From Allomyces macrogynus ATCC 38327 (taxonomy: Eukaryota; Blastocladiomycota; Blastocladiomycetes; Blastocladiales; Blastocladiaceae), in NCBI GenBank assembly GCA_000151295.1, contig GG745373.1, positions 128,619 through 186,111 of the forward strand: a stretch of DNA of 57,493 nt, written 5' to 3'. Made by a program: the position numbers and the translations under genes. The notes beneath the pieces are model-generated. The model saw only the letters and a program-made list of their open reading frames with translations, was not told the DNA's origin and did not search any database. Below are positions 9,827 to 20,397 of this stretch, piece by piece; positions within the stretch are counted from its first letter, which is position 1, and every line of letters begins with the position of its first letter.

Positions 9827-12824
9827 ATGGACCCGACCAGCCCGCCAAGTGCAACGTCCACGTCGGGTGCTCCTAAGCGCCGCGTTCGGCGGCTCGGCAC
9901 GCTCATGCCGTCGCAACCGCCGCCGGCAGCCGTACCCGCTGGCGACGATTCTGATGGATCGGCTCCGCGTCCGTCGAAACGCGCGCGGCGGTCGGCTCCC
10001 GGTGCCAGCAGGCCGAGTCTCAATGCGCCTGCTGCGGCGGCGTCGACGGCGGGAACCACAGCCAGTGGTCAGCACGCGCTTGCAGCTGCAGCCGCGGAAC
10101 CTGCGAGAGCAGCGGCAGCGGTCTCGGTCGACGAGCACCAAAACCGTACTCATCACGGTGTCGCGGCAGATCACGGCGGCGAGGGCGTTGCTGCCACGCA
10201 GTCGCATACCCCTTCAAGACGCGACCCAGCCACCAACCCACCCGCATCGTCGAGCTCAGCATCAAACTCGCGCGAGTCGAGTCCCGTCGCTCCACCACCA
10301 CCGCCGCGTCCCGCTCGTCTGCCAGCAGCGCGGTCGCGCTCGTCGCATGTCAAGTTGGCCGCTTCCGAATCGAATTCGACGGGCGTGTTTTCGGCGGTGC
10401 CGATCATGGTGATTCTGGAAAAGGGCATGACGCCGACACGGACGCAGATTTTGGTCAAGCAGTGTGCGCAGCGAGGTGCGTGCGCTGGCACGGACAATGC
10501 CAGGATGGAGAGTGTTGGAATAATCGGCTCACGGCGTGTCTTCAATTCGTACAGGCGCGCGGATCGTCGATGGGATCGAGGACATGACACCCGCTCAGGG
10601 CACCGTCTTGGTCACGGCGCTGACCAAGTGGGAGGCACTCGTCGACGCGATGCCAAAATGGAGCAAGTCGGACGAGCGGTGGGTGCGTACCGTCGCCCTC
10701 TGTCGTGGCCAAGGTCTGGATCAAACAACTAACCCGGACGCGGAAACAGGGCAAGCTACAGATCGTTTCGCTTGACTGGGTTCAGCACGCGATTCAGGTG
10801 CGTTCTCCACACCGTTTCCCACTCGACGCAATCTCATCGCCGTCCACCACCAGCACAACTGGCTGCCGTCGCCAGGCACGTTTGAGCTGTTTCGTTCCAA
10901 AATGGCGCGATTTGCGCCCTCGACGATTCGCACCCCGTTCAAAACCGTCGACCCCCCGCCCCCATCATTCATTCCCAAGTCCAACTCGAGTCGCAACAAC
11001 AAGCCGTCGCCATCAAGGCCAAGTGAACGCCCCGCGGTTGACGCCAAGAACGACGTTAAGATTGATGGCAAGATCGATGCTAAAGTGGACACCAAGATTT
11101 TCCGGGCCCCGAAAAAGCCTGTGAGCCACGAGGTCATTGTGCTGAGTGACGAGAGCGATGACGAAAAGCCCTTACCTGCGTCGTCGAGCGCCGCGACCAC
11201 GGCCACGGCGACTGCGCTGGTACACGGTCCTGGGTCCGCAGTAGCTTTTGGGGACCACGGATCGGACCACTCGGATGCTGCCGCCAGCGACCTCAACGAC
11301 GAGACCGTGCACCATATGGCCGCTCAGCTCGAGGCGCGCGCGCAGGCCGCGGCGGCCGGTGGCAGCGGCAAGACGGCCGTCCCACCCGGCATGTCGGCGA
11401 GGCACTGCTTTACGCCGTCGTCGTCGCGGCCGAGCAACTTGAACAAGCACATCACCGACGTGCTCGAGACGCTCAAGACGCGGCACGAGCACTCGACCGA
11501 GGAGACGGCTGAGTTCCGCGCGCTGCAGTACCGCAAGGCCATCAATGCACTCAAGCGGTTCCCAGAAAAGATTGTCAAGGTGGAGCAACACAAGAAGAAG
11601 CACTTGCCCGGGATCGGCGACAAGATTTTGGTACGCGTCCTTGGGTGTGGTGTGCTCGCGCTGCGGATTCTGGATCTGACCCTGTTGCTCTCAAAAACAG
11701 GCCAAAATCGACCAGATTTGCAAGACCGGCACGTGCGACGCCGCGAGCACGAGTGCTCCCGAGTGGGAGCCCATCGTCGCCGAGTTTATGAAGCTGCACG
11801 GCGTCAGCCCGACCACGGCGAAACACTGGTACCACCAGGGCTATCGCACGGTCGACGATTTGCGGCAGGACCGGCTCCACCTGCTCAACGCGACGCAGCA
11901 CACGGCGCTCAAGTACTGGGGCGACTTGAATGAGCGCATCCCGCGACAGGAGGTTGGGCAAGTCGCGAAACTGGTCCAGGTCGCCGCGCAGCTCCCATTT
12001 GGGCTCGAGACGAGTGTGTTTGCGATGGGCTCGTTTCGCCGCGGCGCAGCTGATAGTGGCGACATCGACATCATCTTGTCCGTTTCGCTCTTGTCGGCAG
12101 CTGCGACGTGCAATTTCCAAGTTCCGCTCACGCCTTGATATGCGAATCTCGCGTGTAGGTCCCACCCTAAGCCGCCCAAGATGGCTGTCTCGCCGCTCCA
12201 TACGCTCGTCGCGCAGCTCAAGAGCCAAGGGCTGCTCATCGATGACCTGATGGCGGGCCACGTGCACTAAAAGTACATGGGCATCTGTCGCGTCGCGCCG
12301 ACGACCCGCGCGCGCCGCATCGACCTCTTGTGGGTCCCGATCGACGAGCTCGGTGCGTTCACGACACTCTCCACCAGCTCAACCATGCTCACACCTCACC
12401 CTTCTCTGTCGCGGCTCGTTCGACCCCACAGGCGCGTCGCTGCTCTATTTTACGGGCAGCGACGTGTTCAACCGCTCGATGCGCTTGTACGCGCACCGCA
12501 AGGGCATGTCGCTGAACCAGCACGGTCTCTTTGCGAACGTCGTTCGCGTCAAGGTGCGGTTCGGGTCCGATCGTTTGCATTCGACATGGTTTCGCGAACT
12601 GACTGCGACTCCTTCGACACAGGGCCAAAAGCTCAACGGAGGAACACGGATTGCCGGCGTCGACGAGGCCGAAATCTTTGAGAAGCTCGGGATCCCTTAT
12701 CTGTGCGTGCATTTGCCCACTTTTCTCGCGACTCGGCGCTGTTGTTGGTGGATTCGGCTCACTTGACCGCTTGCTTTTGACCGTGACGTCCCAAGGCAGC
12801 CCTCCCGAAGAGCGGAACGCGTAA
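9827..12824 (+). CDS. family X DNA polymerase with N-terminal BRCT domain (Pol lambda/mu/Pol4-like), interrupted by one in-frame stop
   Basis: Nine exons: 9827-10475, 10555-10682, 10750-10797, 10854-11630, 11701-12077, 12159-12352, 12432-12553, 12623-12702 and 12800-12824 (800 codons including the terminator). ATG 9827 has an ideal GCCACCATGG context; 9761 is an alternative. A BRCT domain is spread over exons 1-4 (VFSAVPIMVILEKG ... IVSLDWVQHAIQ). A Ser/Lys-rich linker follows, then the 8-kDa region with the HhH motif LPGIGDKI. The palm has GSFRRGAADSGDIDI (catalytic Asp655 and Asp657) and RRIDL (Asp715). LLYFTGSDVFNRSMR and the terminal LGIPYLPPEERNA complete the family order. The expected role is gap filling in end joining or base-excision repair in the nucleus. 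Codon 697 is TAA (12268-12270), between MAGHVH and KYMGIC, inside the catalytic domain. The 12554 donor could instead be 12548. Confidence 0.88.
12268..12270 (+). other. in-frame TAA within the polymerase catalytic domain
   Basis: The frame is fixed on both sides by conserved sequence (LLIDDLMAGHVH before, KYMGICRV after) and by flanking intron phases, so the stop cannot be spliced away. A single C-to-T change in a CAA (Gln) codon would explain it. Confidence 0.8.
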
Positions 12825-12938
12825 AAATTTGTTGGATTGTGGAAACCCATTCGTGTTCGCTGTGGATAGATCAATCAATGCAATACAAAATCGTGCTCTA
12901 CCCCTCCCTCATGACTTGTCGCGGCGCAAAATAGCATG

Positions 12939-15146
12939 CTAGCTCATGATCTCGCGGAGCGCGCGCTGGTGGTCGTACATGGCGTGGAACGCCCGGTACT
13001 TCTTGTCGTAAAACGCGACAACGGACGGGTCCGTGGACGGGTGGACAGTGTCGCCGGGTTGCGTGAGCGCGCGCATCGTATCCTGCGTTGCGCCGGCTAG
13101 CACATCAGCGTTCTGTTTGGCACCACCCACTCTCCGCAATATGCAAGCAAAACGTACCCAAAGCCCCCCAAACGCGCCCGTCGCAGCGGCACCCAAGACC
13201 GCTGCTCCATGCACGACCGACGCGTCCGGGTACTTTGGCAAGACCACGTCGAGCCGCGTCACGTCGGCGTGCACCTGCACGTAGACGGCGTTCTGTGCGA
13301 GCCCGCCGCTCATGCAAATGCGGCGCAGGTCGTGGCCGGCCGTGTTGGCCGCGTCAATAATGTGCCGCGTCTGCAGCGCGAGCGCCTGGGTCGTGGCAAG
13401 GTAGAGGAGCGCGAGGGAGTGCACCGACGCGTCGAGGTCGAGCCCGGAAATCATGCCGCGCAGCGTCGCGTCGCTGAGCGGCGACCGGTTGCCGTGGAAG
13501 TCCGGCAGGACGTGCAGGTGCTGCGTGAGCGCGGTTATGTGAGGAATGGAGGGGTGAGATGAGGTCGTAGGGGGGAGGAGAGAAGTCGTGGAGAATGGCA
13601 CGCACCCATGTGGCACTTCTTGTCGTTGGCGAGACGATGCAGGTACGCGTTGAGGTGCTCGTAAATCGTCTTGCCCTCGCCCGTGGCCTTGTCCTTGGTC
13701 TCGGCAAAGCAGGGATGCGACGCGAGAACGTGGTCAATCTGCGATTACAACTAAGCGTAAGGATCGCTGGTGCGTTTGGAAATGGCATTGCTGAGGCCGT
13801 AGGTACCAGCTTGCCCGCAGCGCTCTGGCCGCCCTCCATGGCAAACATGTCGGGCAGGAGCACACCCTCGTATGGACCCCACACGCCCGGAATGGCAATT
13901 GGTTTATCCGACATGGCAATGTGGCACGACGACGTGCCCGAGATGAGCGCCAAGTTGTTGTTCGGATTCGTGTCGGGCACGGCCAAGGTGGCTGCGAGTT
14001 GAGGGCGACGGGTGAGATATCCTGCTCCAGCGACCACACAAAAAAAATGGAATCAATGCACCGATTGCCCCCGCGTAGGCGTCAATCATAGACACGCCGA
14101 CCGCTACCTTGGTCGTCAAACCCAGCTCGGCCGCAGCCTGTTCGGACAGGTACCCCGCGCGCTCGCCCACCGCGTGCGCTAACCGGGACTGGAGTTTGGC
14201 AACGTCCAAACCGCCGAGCCCAATCAGCTCGAGAAAATCGCGCTGGAACCCTTCCGTGCGCCCCATGGCCGCACTCGTTGCCTTGGGCAAATATGTCCAC
14301 TTGCACGCGAGCGAGCACTGGGACCGGTCGGCCGTGCCGCCCGTCGCCTTCCACGTCAGGTAATCCGGCAAATCGAAAAAGTGCGCCGCGTCCTTGCAGG
14401 TGTCCGGCAAATGGCGGTGCAGCCACAGCAGCTTGGGCATCTCCATTTCAATCGAGATTTGGCCGCCAGTACAGTCGAGCACGGCGTGCTGCGTCGCGTT
14501 GATGACGGCCGTTTCTTGGTCGGCGCGGTGGTCCATCCACATGATGATGTTCCATTGTGCGTTGTGTGTCGTGGAGACGGCCACGGGCGTGTCGGTCGCG
14601 GACACGGCGACGAGCGAGCATGTGGCGTCGAAGCCGATGCCGGCAACGTGCGCCGGGTCGACGTGCGCCATGGCGACCACATCCTGGTACAGTTTTCGTC
14701 GGTCAGCGGCCAACCTGTTGGGGCAGGGCAAGACGACAGTTCACTCGACCGACCTTCGTCACAGCGCAAACTTGCTGCCAAATGTCTGCGGACGACTGTT
14801 CATAATGGTTTGGTAGCGGATGGTGGATGGCAATGGGCTGCGACGCCGTGGCCAGAATCCTACATGCCGCCAACAGGTTACATGTCGACGAACGTTAATG
14901 AGTTGATAACGACCTCTCCACCCACTTGTGTACAGCTCAACGTCCGTCCTGTGCAGTAGTCGCTGGTCATCGATACAAAATGATGTGCACAGATCCAGCC
15001 AAGGCCGACCTACAACTGGCAATCGGAGGTGATACTGACACGCCGCTGGAAGCAATGATGGTGGCGCGTGCTGACGAGGTGCCAACGTCGACGCCAATAT
15101 AATACTGGCGAGTTGCAGCTGAATCATTTGCATTGTGACGGTTCAT
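12939..15146 (-). CDS. FGGY: FGGY-family carbohydrate kinase (ribulokinase-like, YDR109C/FGGY type)
   Basis: Reconstructed exons: 15146-15040, 14859-14754, 14683-14062, 13991-13807, 13738-13606, about 13540-13158 and 13112-12939. The protein opens YYIGVDVGTSSARATII (ATP-binding strand of the actin-like fold). EQSSADIWQQV, GIGFDATCSLV, IIMWMDHRAD, GGQISIEMEMPKL, FFDLPDYLTW, SGTSSCHI, GVWGPYEG, DFHGNRSPLSD and SGGLAQNAVYVQ follow as in yeast YDR109C and human FGGY. The family phosphorylates pentuloses such as D-ribulose in the cytosol. Points to note: intron 1 is 180 nt, twice the local norm; the 45-nt intron 13157-13113 keeps the frame open and could be retained; the exon 5/6 junction (donor 13605, conserved ITALTQHLH after it) has no AG in a usable phase. 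The last is a non-canonical site, a sequence error or damage. ATG 15146 lies ten codons before the family start and has a CACCATGA context. Confidence 0.87.
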
Positions 15147-15297
15147 GGTGACGCTTGCGGTACGGCGTGGACTTCCTGCAAGAGTTGCAAGGAAGCCAGA
15201 CCCAAAAACTGATGGCCGGCATGTGCCAACCTCTTTGACAATCATTGCAAAAATGTCAATCATCGAGTTACAGACAATTCTGGAAGGTGCAATTGAG

Positions 15298-15379
15298 CGA
15301 CAACGACAGGATTCGAACCTGTGCAGGCAGAGCCTAATTGATTTCTAGTCAATCTCCTTAACCACTCGGACACGTTGTC
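15298..15379 (-). tRNA. tRNA-Ser (AGA)
   Basis: An 82-nt type II tRNA folds perfectly. The acceptor stem GACAACG pairs with CGTTGTC; the anticodon loop is ACTAGAAAT with anticodon AGA, and there is a long variable arm and GGTTCGAATCC in the T arm. No intron is present. The gene is identical to the plus-strand copy at 48144-48225. Confidence 0.95.
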
Positions 15380-16178
15380 TGTCAAATTTAACGCTGTTGG
15401 ATGAATCTATTCAATTGACCGCTCAATACAACGGTTTTCGCCCTGGACTTGCCCGAAGCTCCACAGCCATTCGCAACCCTACCGGTCTCATCCAACAAGC
15501 ACCGACTGACAAAATGCCTGCAGCGCAGTGCAATGAACAGCAACGTCTCACTGCGCGAGCTCTCTCCCGCGCGCTTGATGCTGAACTGGCCGGCGCAATC
15601 CGCGATTGAGCACGCCTTTGTCAGCATTGGTGCTGGCATCTACCACGCGCGCCGATCCGAATCAAGGTGACGCGCACAACTCACTGGGAAATCGCGGCTG
15701 GAACTGTGCATAATTTGCGCGCCAATGTCATATATCTCGTTAGCACTCACCGCCCCAGCTTCGCACACTGTGCATGCTCGGCACAACATCTGAGCTGCAA
15801 CTCGAGGAGCGCGCGTCACGTTCAACCGAACAAATTATTGATGAATGGAGCGCACCATGACACTGGTGCAGTGAGCACCACGTCAATCGTCCTGGCCAAA
15901 CTGAGTGTTGTATTGCATCCAATGGTCAGGACGGAGGAGGGCCCTGCTCAAAAGAGCGTCACCGTCCATTCAACTTGGTGTTGATATTATGACACAAATC
16001 AGGCGGCGAGATGCACGCGTCGCCTGTGAGACCAACAATGGACGAACCAATACCAATTTCTCGCGGCCAGGAATATGGGGTGGACAAGGACGGATATACA
16101 CTGCAGTTCAAAACGAGCGCAACGCGACAGATGATCGCAAACCATAAGCGAAACAAGACATGCAAAAAAAGCAATAAA
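15380..16178. other. intergenic, no gene seen
   Basis: About 800 nt, somewhat AT-richer than its surroundings, between tRNA-Ser and the 3' end of the first GH26 gene. No conserved exon, repeat or RNA was recognised. Confidence 0.45.
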
Positions 16179-17566
16179 TCAAAGCAATGCCGACTCGCGC
16201 GCGTTCTCGAAAAATACGCGTGGCGGCAAGTCGGCCAGGAACTGGGTCGTAATGTTATGGTTCTAGGTCATGGCCAAGTGCAAATCTGTGAGTTTCATGG
16301 CCAAAGCACCAGCAGCAACCCAACAATCACGAGAGAGAGGGCGCGTACCCAGCTGATCCGAAAGTCGCGATAATAAAACGACGAGCCCTTCTCGCCGCGG
16401 TTGACCTGCTCGTCCTCGGCAATGTCGAACCACGAGATGAGCTTCATGAGCGGGAACCGCTTGAGCGTGTCGGTCGAATACACCTGCTTCCACCATGCGC
16501 GCTTGACCTCCATTTCCGACGGGTCGTCCAGCCGCACGTCGTTGGGGTAATACGCGGCGCCCGTTTCCATGACGGCAAACGGCTTGTTGCGCGCGTGCGC
16601 AAACTGATCGTAAATATCCCACGTCGGCGCGCCCGTCTCGTTTCCCGCAACGTGCTGGATCGCGGTGCGGAAATCGTCGGGACCCGGGACAGTGTTCGCC
16701 GTCAAGTTTTCGCCGAAATGGAACACCGAGAACCCGATCCAGTCGACGTAGTCGTCGCCCGGGTAGTAGGGCGTGTACGGATCGTCGTGGTGGTCGAGCT
16801 TGCCGTCCTGGTTCGTATCCATGGCCAGGAAATCGGCCGATCCAACTGCGGGTCCACCACCCGCGGCCAACCACGGGTACCCGATGGGACTATTGGGCGC
16901 CCACACCATGCTCGTCAAGTTGGTGTACTTTTTCACGGCCGACGCCGCCTTGATAAACGACGCCCTGTACGCGCCCGGCGCTTGCCCGTACGAGAACCAG
17001 TTACCGTTCATTTCGTGCGCGAACCGCAGCATCACCGGGATCCCGTACCGGTTGATCTCGGCGCACACGCGGCCGAGCTGGTCGTAGACGGCGTCCGACA
17101 TTTGGTCGAGCGGATCGACGGGCATGACCGTGAGCCCGAGAATCGCGCCGTCCACGCGCAGCACCGTGTCGGCAATGTACTTGAGTTCGCGCACGAGTGC
17201 GAGCCCGTTGGCCGCGGTCATGTTGGTAAAACACATGACAAATGGCAAGGGTTTGCCGAACCGCTGGTTGAACGCGACGGGCACGTCTTTGGCCTTCCAG
17301 TCGATCGACGCGCCGAAATAGACGCCGTTGATACTGGCCGGGTCGAGAATGCGCCGGTTGTTGATGGTCTTGTGCGGCGTGATGCCAAACAGCAGGTTGT
17401 CCTCGTCGAGCCAGTCTTGCCGGATCGATGGCGAGTAGAGGAGCACATTGACGACGACGATCGCGGCTGCGGTGAGAAACAGCGAGAGTACAAAGATGGC
17501 CCGTTGCAGGCCCTTGAATTCGTCATTTACTTTTCGTTCTAGGCTGATCGACACGGTACGTTGCAC
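16179..17566 (-). CDS. membrane-anchored glycoside hydrolase family 26-like protein, copy 1
   Basis: The main exon runs from about 17566 to 16349 and the terminal exon 16262-16179, over an 86-nt intron (GTACGC...TGACCTAG). There is one N-terminal hydrophobic helix (AIFVLSLFLTAAAIVVVNVLLY) and no cleavage motif, so the protein is probably a type II membrane protein with the catalytic domain outside the cytosol. GH26 landmarks are VMLRFAHEMNGNW (acid/base Glu), VWAPNSP, YYPGDDYVDWIGFSVF and PFAVMETGAAY (nucleophile Glu). An EF-hand-like loop DTNQDGKLDHHD is embedded before YYPGDD. GH26 enzymes cut beta-1,4-mannan or beta-1,3/1,4-glucan; the substrate here is unknown. No in-frame ATG precedes the helix in this exon, so the start codon probably lies in an unidentified small upstream exon. 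The tandem paralogue at 20398-21768 shares the final intron position. Confidence 0.87.
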
Positions 17567-20397
17567 GTAATTTAGAATCGGCTGCGAAATGCTGCTGTTC
17601 GCCAGGCGCCCGCCCGTGTAAGAAAATCAATGAACGCACGCGACGTAAGAGTTGCGCCAAAGACCACAGAATCGAGCCGGCTCTGACCCCATGTTGGCAG
17701 CCGAACGAGCAAGTGCAGCAAACGGTGGGACAAGCAAGAGCAGCGGGTGCGAGCGGCCACAGCAAAGTGATGCCAAGCGTGTGTCGCTGCTTGTTCTGGC
17801 TGTGGAGCGCGCCACTCGGGTAAGTGATCAGGTTCGCTGATTCGACGTGATGGGGGCGGTTTCGACGGGTGGAAGAAGGCGGGAGCGTTTGCGAGCGGGT
17901 GGACAACGGACGAGAGAAGCGCGGCGTGCTGGATCCGCAACGAAAATCGGAACGGCAGTCGTGGTGGCGCGAAGCGTTGAGTCGGGGGAGAGGGGGCCGG
18001 GTGGGCAACCGGTGCAAAGCGTCGTGTTCGTTTTCGTTTTCGTTCGGGCGGGTGCTCGCGCAAGCCAGGCACGCAGCAAGAGGAGCGCAACAAGAGAAAT
18101 GTCGATGGCCGCATGCTCGTCGTGTTGATCCCTTTTTTCGTCGGAGGACCCCTGGCGGCTGCACAAGCCGGTCGTCCCCGTTAGGGCTGGTTTTGCGGGG
18201 AGGCACCCACCGCAGGGCCCAGGGATTGGCAACGAAAGAAGCCCTAATCCGAAGTGGGCGAATGTTCCCGCGCTGAGCCCGACGTCACCTCGTGTTCCCA
18301 AAGCCCTCGGTACCGCGCCCATGGACCGGTGAAAGGTGGCGTTCAATGCTTGGCGCAGACGCACACCTGGCCAGAGCGCCAGTTAGCGAGCGGTCTGTGT
18401 GCATCCTCAATGGCCCACGGGGTCCTGCGAGCAGGCGGCGCAGTACGAGGCGTTTGTTGCCTACTGCTTTCGGAAACACGTCTCACACCCGTCCTGCACC
18501 AGCGTGCCGCGCGACGCCGCCTGCTTGAGCGGTTCGCTCCAATCGGTTGTGATTGCCAGTTCCTTCCCACGCTTCCAGAAAAAATCGCGCGCTGATGTGC
18601 GCAGTTCGATGGTTCTCAGTTCCCCCATGCTTGTCTTTCGCAGAGTGCGAACGACCATGCAATGAAAGGAAGGATGGAAGGATGGAAAGACGGAAAGATG
18701 GAAAGATGGCGTGCCTGTAGGTTGCTGTTTGGTTGATAGGGACGGCTGGAGCACGATCCATTCCCCCCCCCCCCCCATCCACGTGCGCTTCTTCCACCAA
18801 GAAGTGGGCCCCTCGTGAGAGCCGAGATCAGCAGCATGATCATTGCAACCCAACCCCAACACGGTCAAGGCAACGCGGGCAATGCAGGCCTCGACGCGGT
18901 CGAAAGCACAACGCGTGCGACTGGATCACTCTGGCGCAGTGCTGGAGAAAAAGTATGTATATAAATAAACGGCCATTCATGCCCTTTTCCATATTGCACT
19001 GGGCCAAGGATAAAATAGCAGGGAGGCGATGCTTCGGGCAAACCCCCAACGGTTTGCCTTCTGACGTCTTGAGATCCTTAATCCTTGTGAATGTGCAGAA
19101 GTCGCAAGTCGCTTGACCGAATACGTGCTCAAGCGATTGACAGAGGAACGCATCCCATCGTCATCCATCCGTCCAACTTGTGAGGGCAGTTGGTCTTTTG
19201 GCGCACTGGTGGCAGCTCGATCGGACAGCCGCTAATGTACAAAGGGGTTAGGCATCAGATACAAATGGCTTTGGAGCGCTCATGATCTACGCGCCGAGCC
19301 CTGAACAGAATTCTGCACTGGCTGATAATTACAAGGCCCCTGAATGAATGTACCATTCACTTTCGGCAAACATGTTTGGTCCTTCGTTTGGTGGCTGGGA
19401 GTGAATTGCAACGAAAGCGTTTTGCACGCCACATCTGGGATCAACCTTGGCGCCAAACAACCATGGGTGGAGAAAGTGACGATTGGCTACAGGGTTGTGA
19501 TTATGACTGTGAACAAAAGGGGAGCATTGCCCTGACGATGACAATTGATTGTGGTCAGTGGTCATTAGCACAGCACCATGCATCATAGGTAGGTGTGTCA
19601 AAGCGCGCCTTCTCTAGAACTACTCAGATGGTGGAGCGTGCATCGTCCATCCAACAAACAAGGTCTGAACTCCGGTCGCGGGTGGTGGCTCTTCAGGCGC
19701 ACTGACGGTTGCAAAATGCGCCATTCTTCTGTCTTCATGTGGAGGCACGTGACAAACGTGCAAAGCATCGCGTCAAAGTGACACTTTGGGGCTTCATTGG
19801 AGTCCGGCTGCAAGTGATTGAAAGTGCGACAAGAGCGGCACGGGTCGCGTTCATCATGGGCGTGGGTGCAGATCGCGGGCACGAGTTTACTGACTGGGGT
19901 GGAGAGATAACTGGGCGTCACGTTTGAGAGTCAGCATGAACGCAAGCGCCATGATGGCAAAGAGCAGGCCGACACAATTGTCCATGCTGCTGGGTTTGCT
20001 CTACAGCCTGAAGGAGATGTCGACAAGGTCTGCAGTCACCGTTATGTGTTGGAAAGTGGCAGGGTACGGAGTGAGCATGAAACCTGGACACATTTAGTGA
20101 CATTGGCTGTGAACAATGCCTCACATTGACTCCATTGACAGCAGCCGCATATCGACCAAAATCCGGCACCAAAGCGAGCAAAAATCGGAGATGTATGGGT
20201 ACAATGGTGGCGACGAGCGCTTGCGGGTCGGCGCAACAGGCAAGCTGGGCCAACGACCGCAGCTCGACCAAGAGCAAGATCATGGAGATACACAAACCGA
20301 ACGCGGAGTCGGCACAAAATGAAGACGGGATAACAAAATGAACGAGCACGCCAAAAGAAACGAAGACTTGAGCCAGCACGCGCGGATCATGGCCCGC
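17567..20397. other. long intergenic region between the two GH26 genes
   Basis: About 2.8 kb without a supported gene. It must hold the promoter and missing start exon of copy 1. A run of 14 C lies at 18763-18776. The part from about 18950 to 20390 is visibly AT-richer than flanking coding DNA. I found no conserved motif on either strand. Confidence 0.45.
18763..18776 (+). repeat. homopolymer C14
   Basis: An uninterrupted run of 14 cytosines in intergenic DNA. Similar 14-16 nt C or G runs occur in introns of CSN6 and ARL8. Confidence 0.95.
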
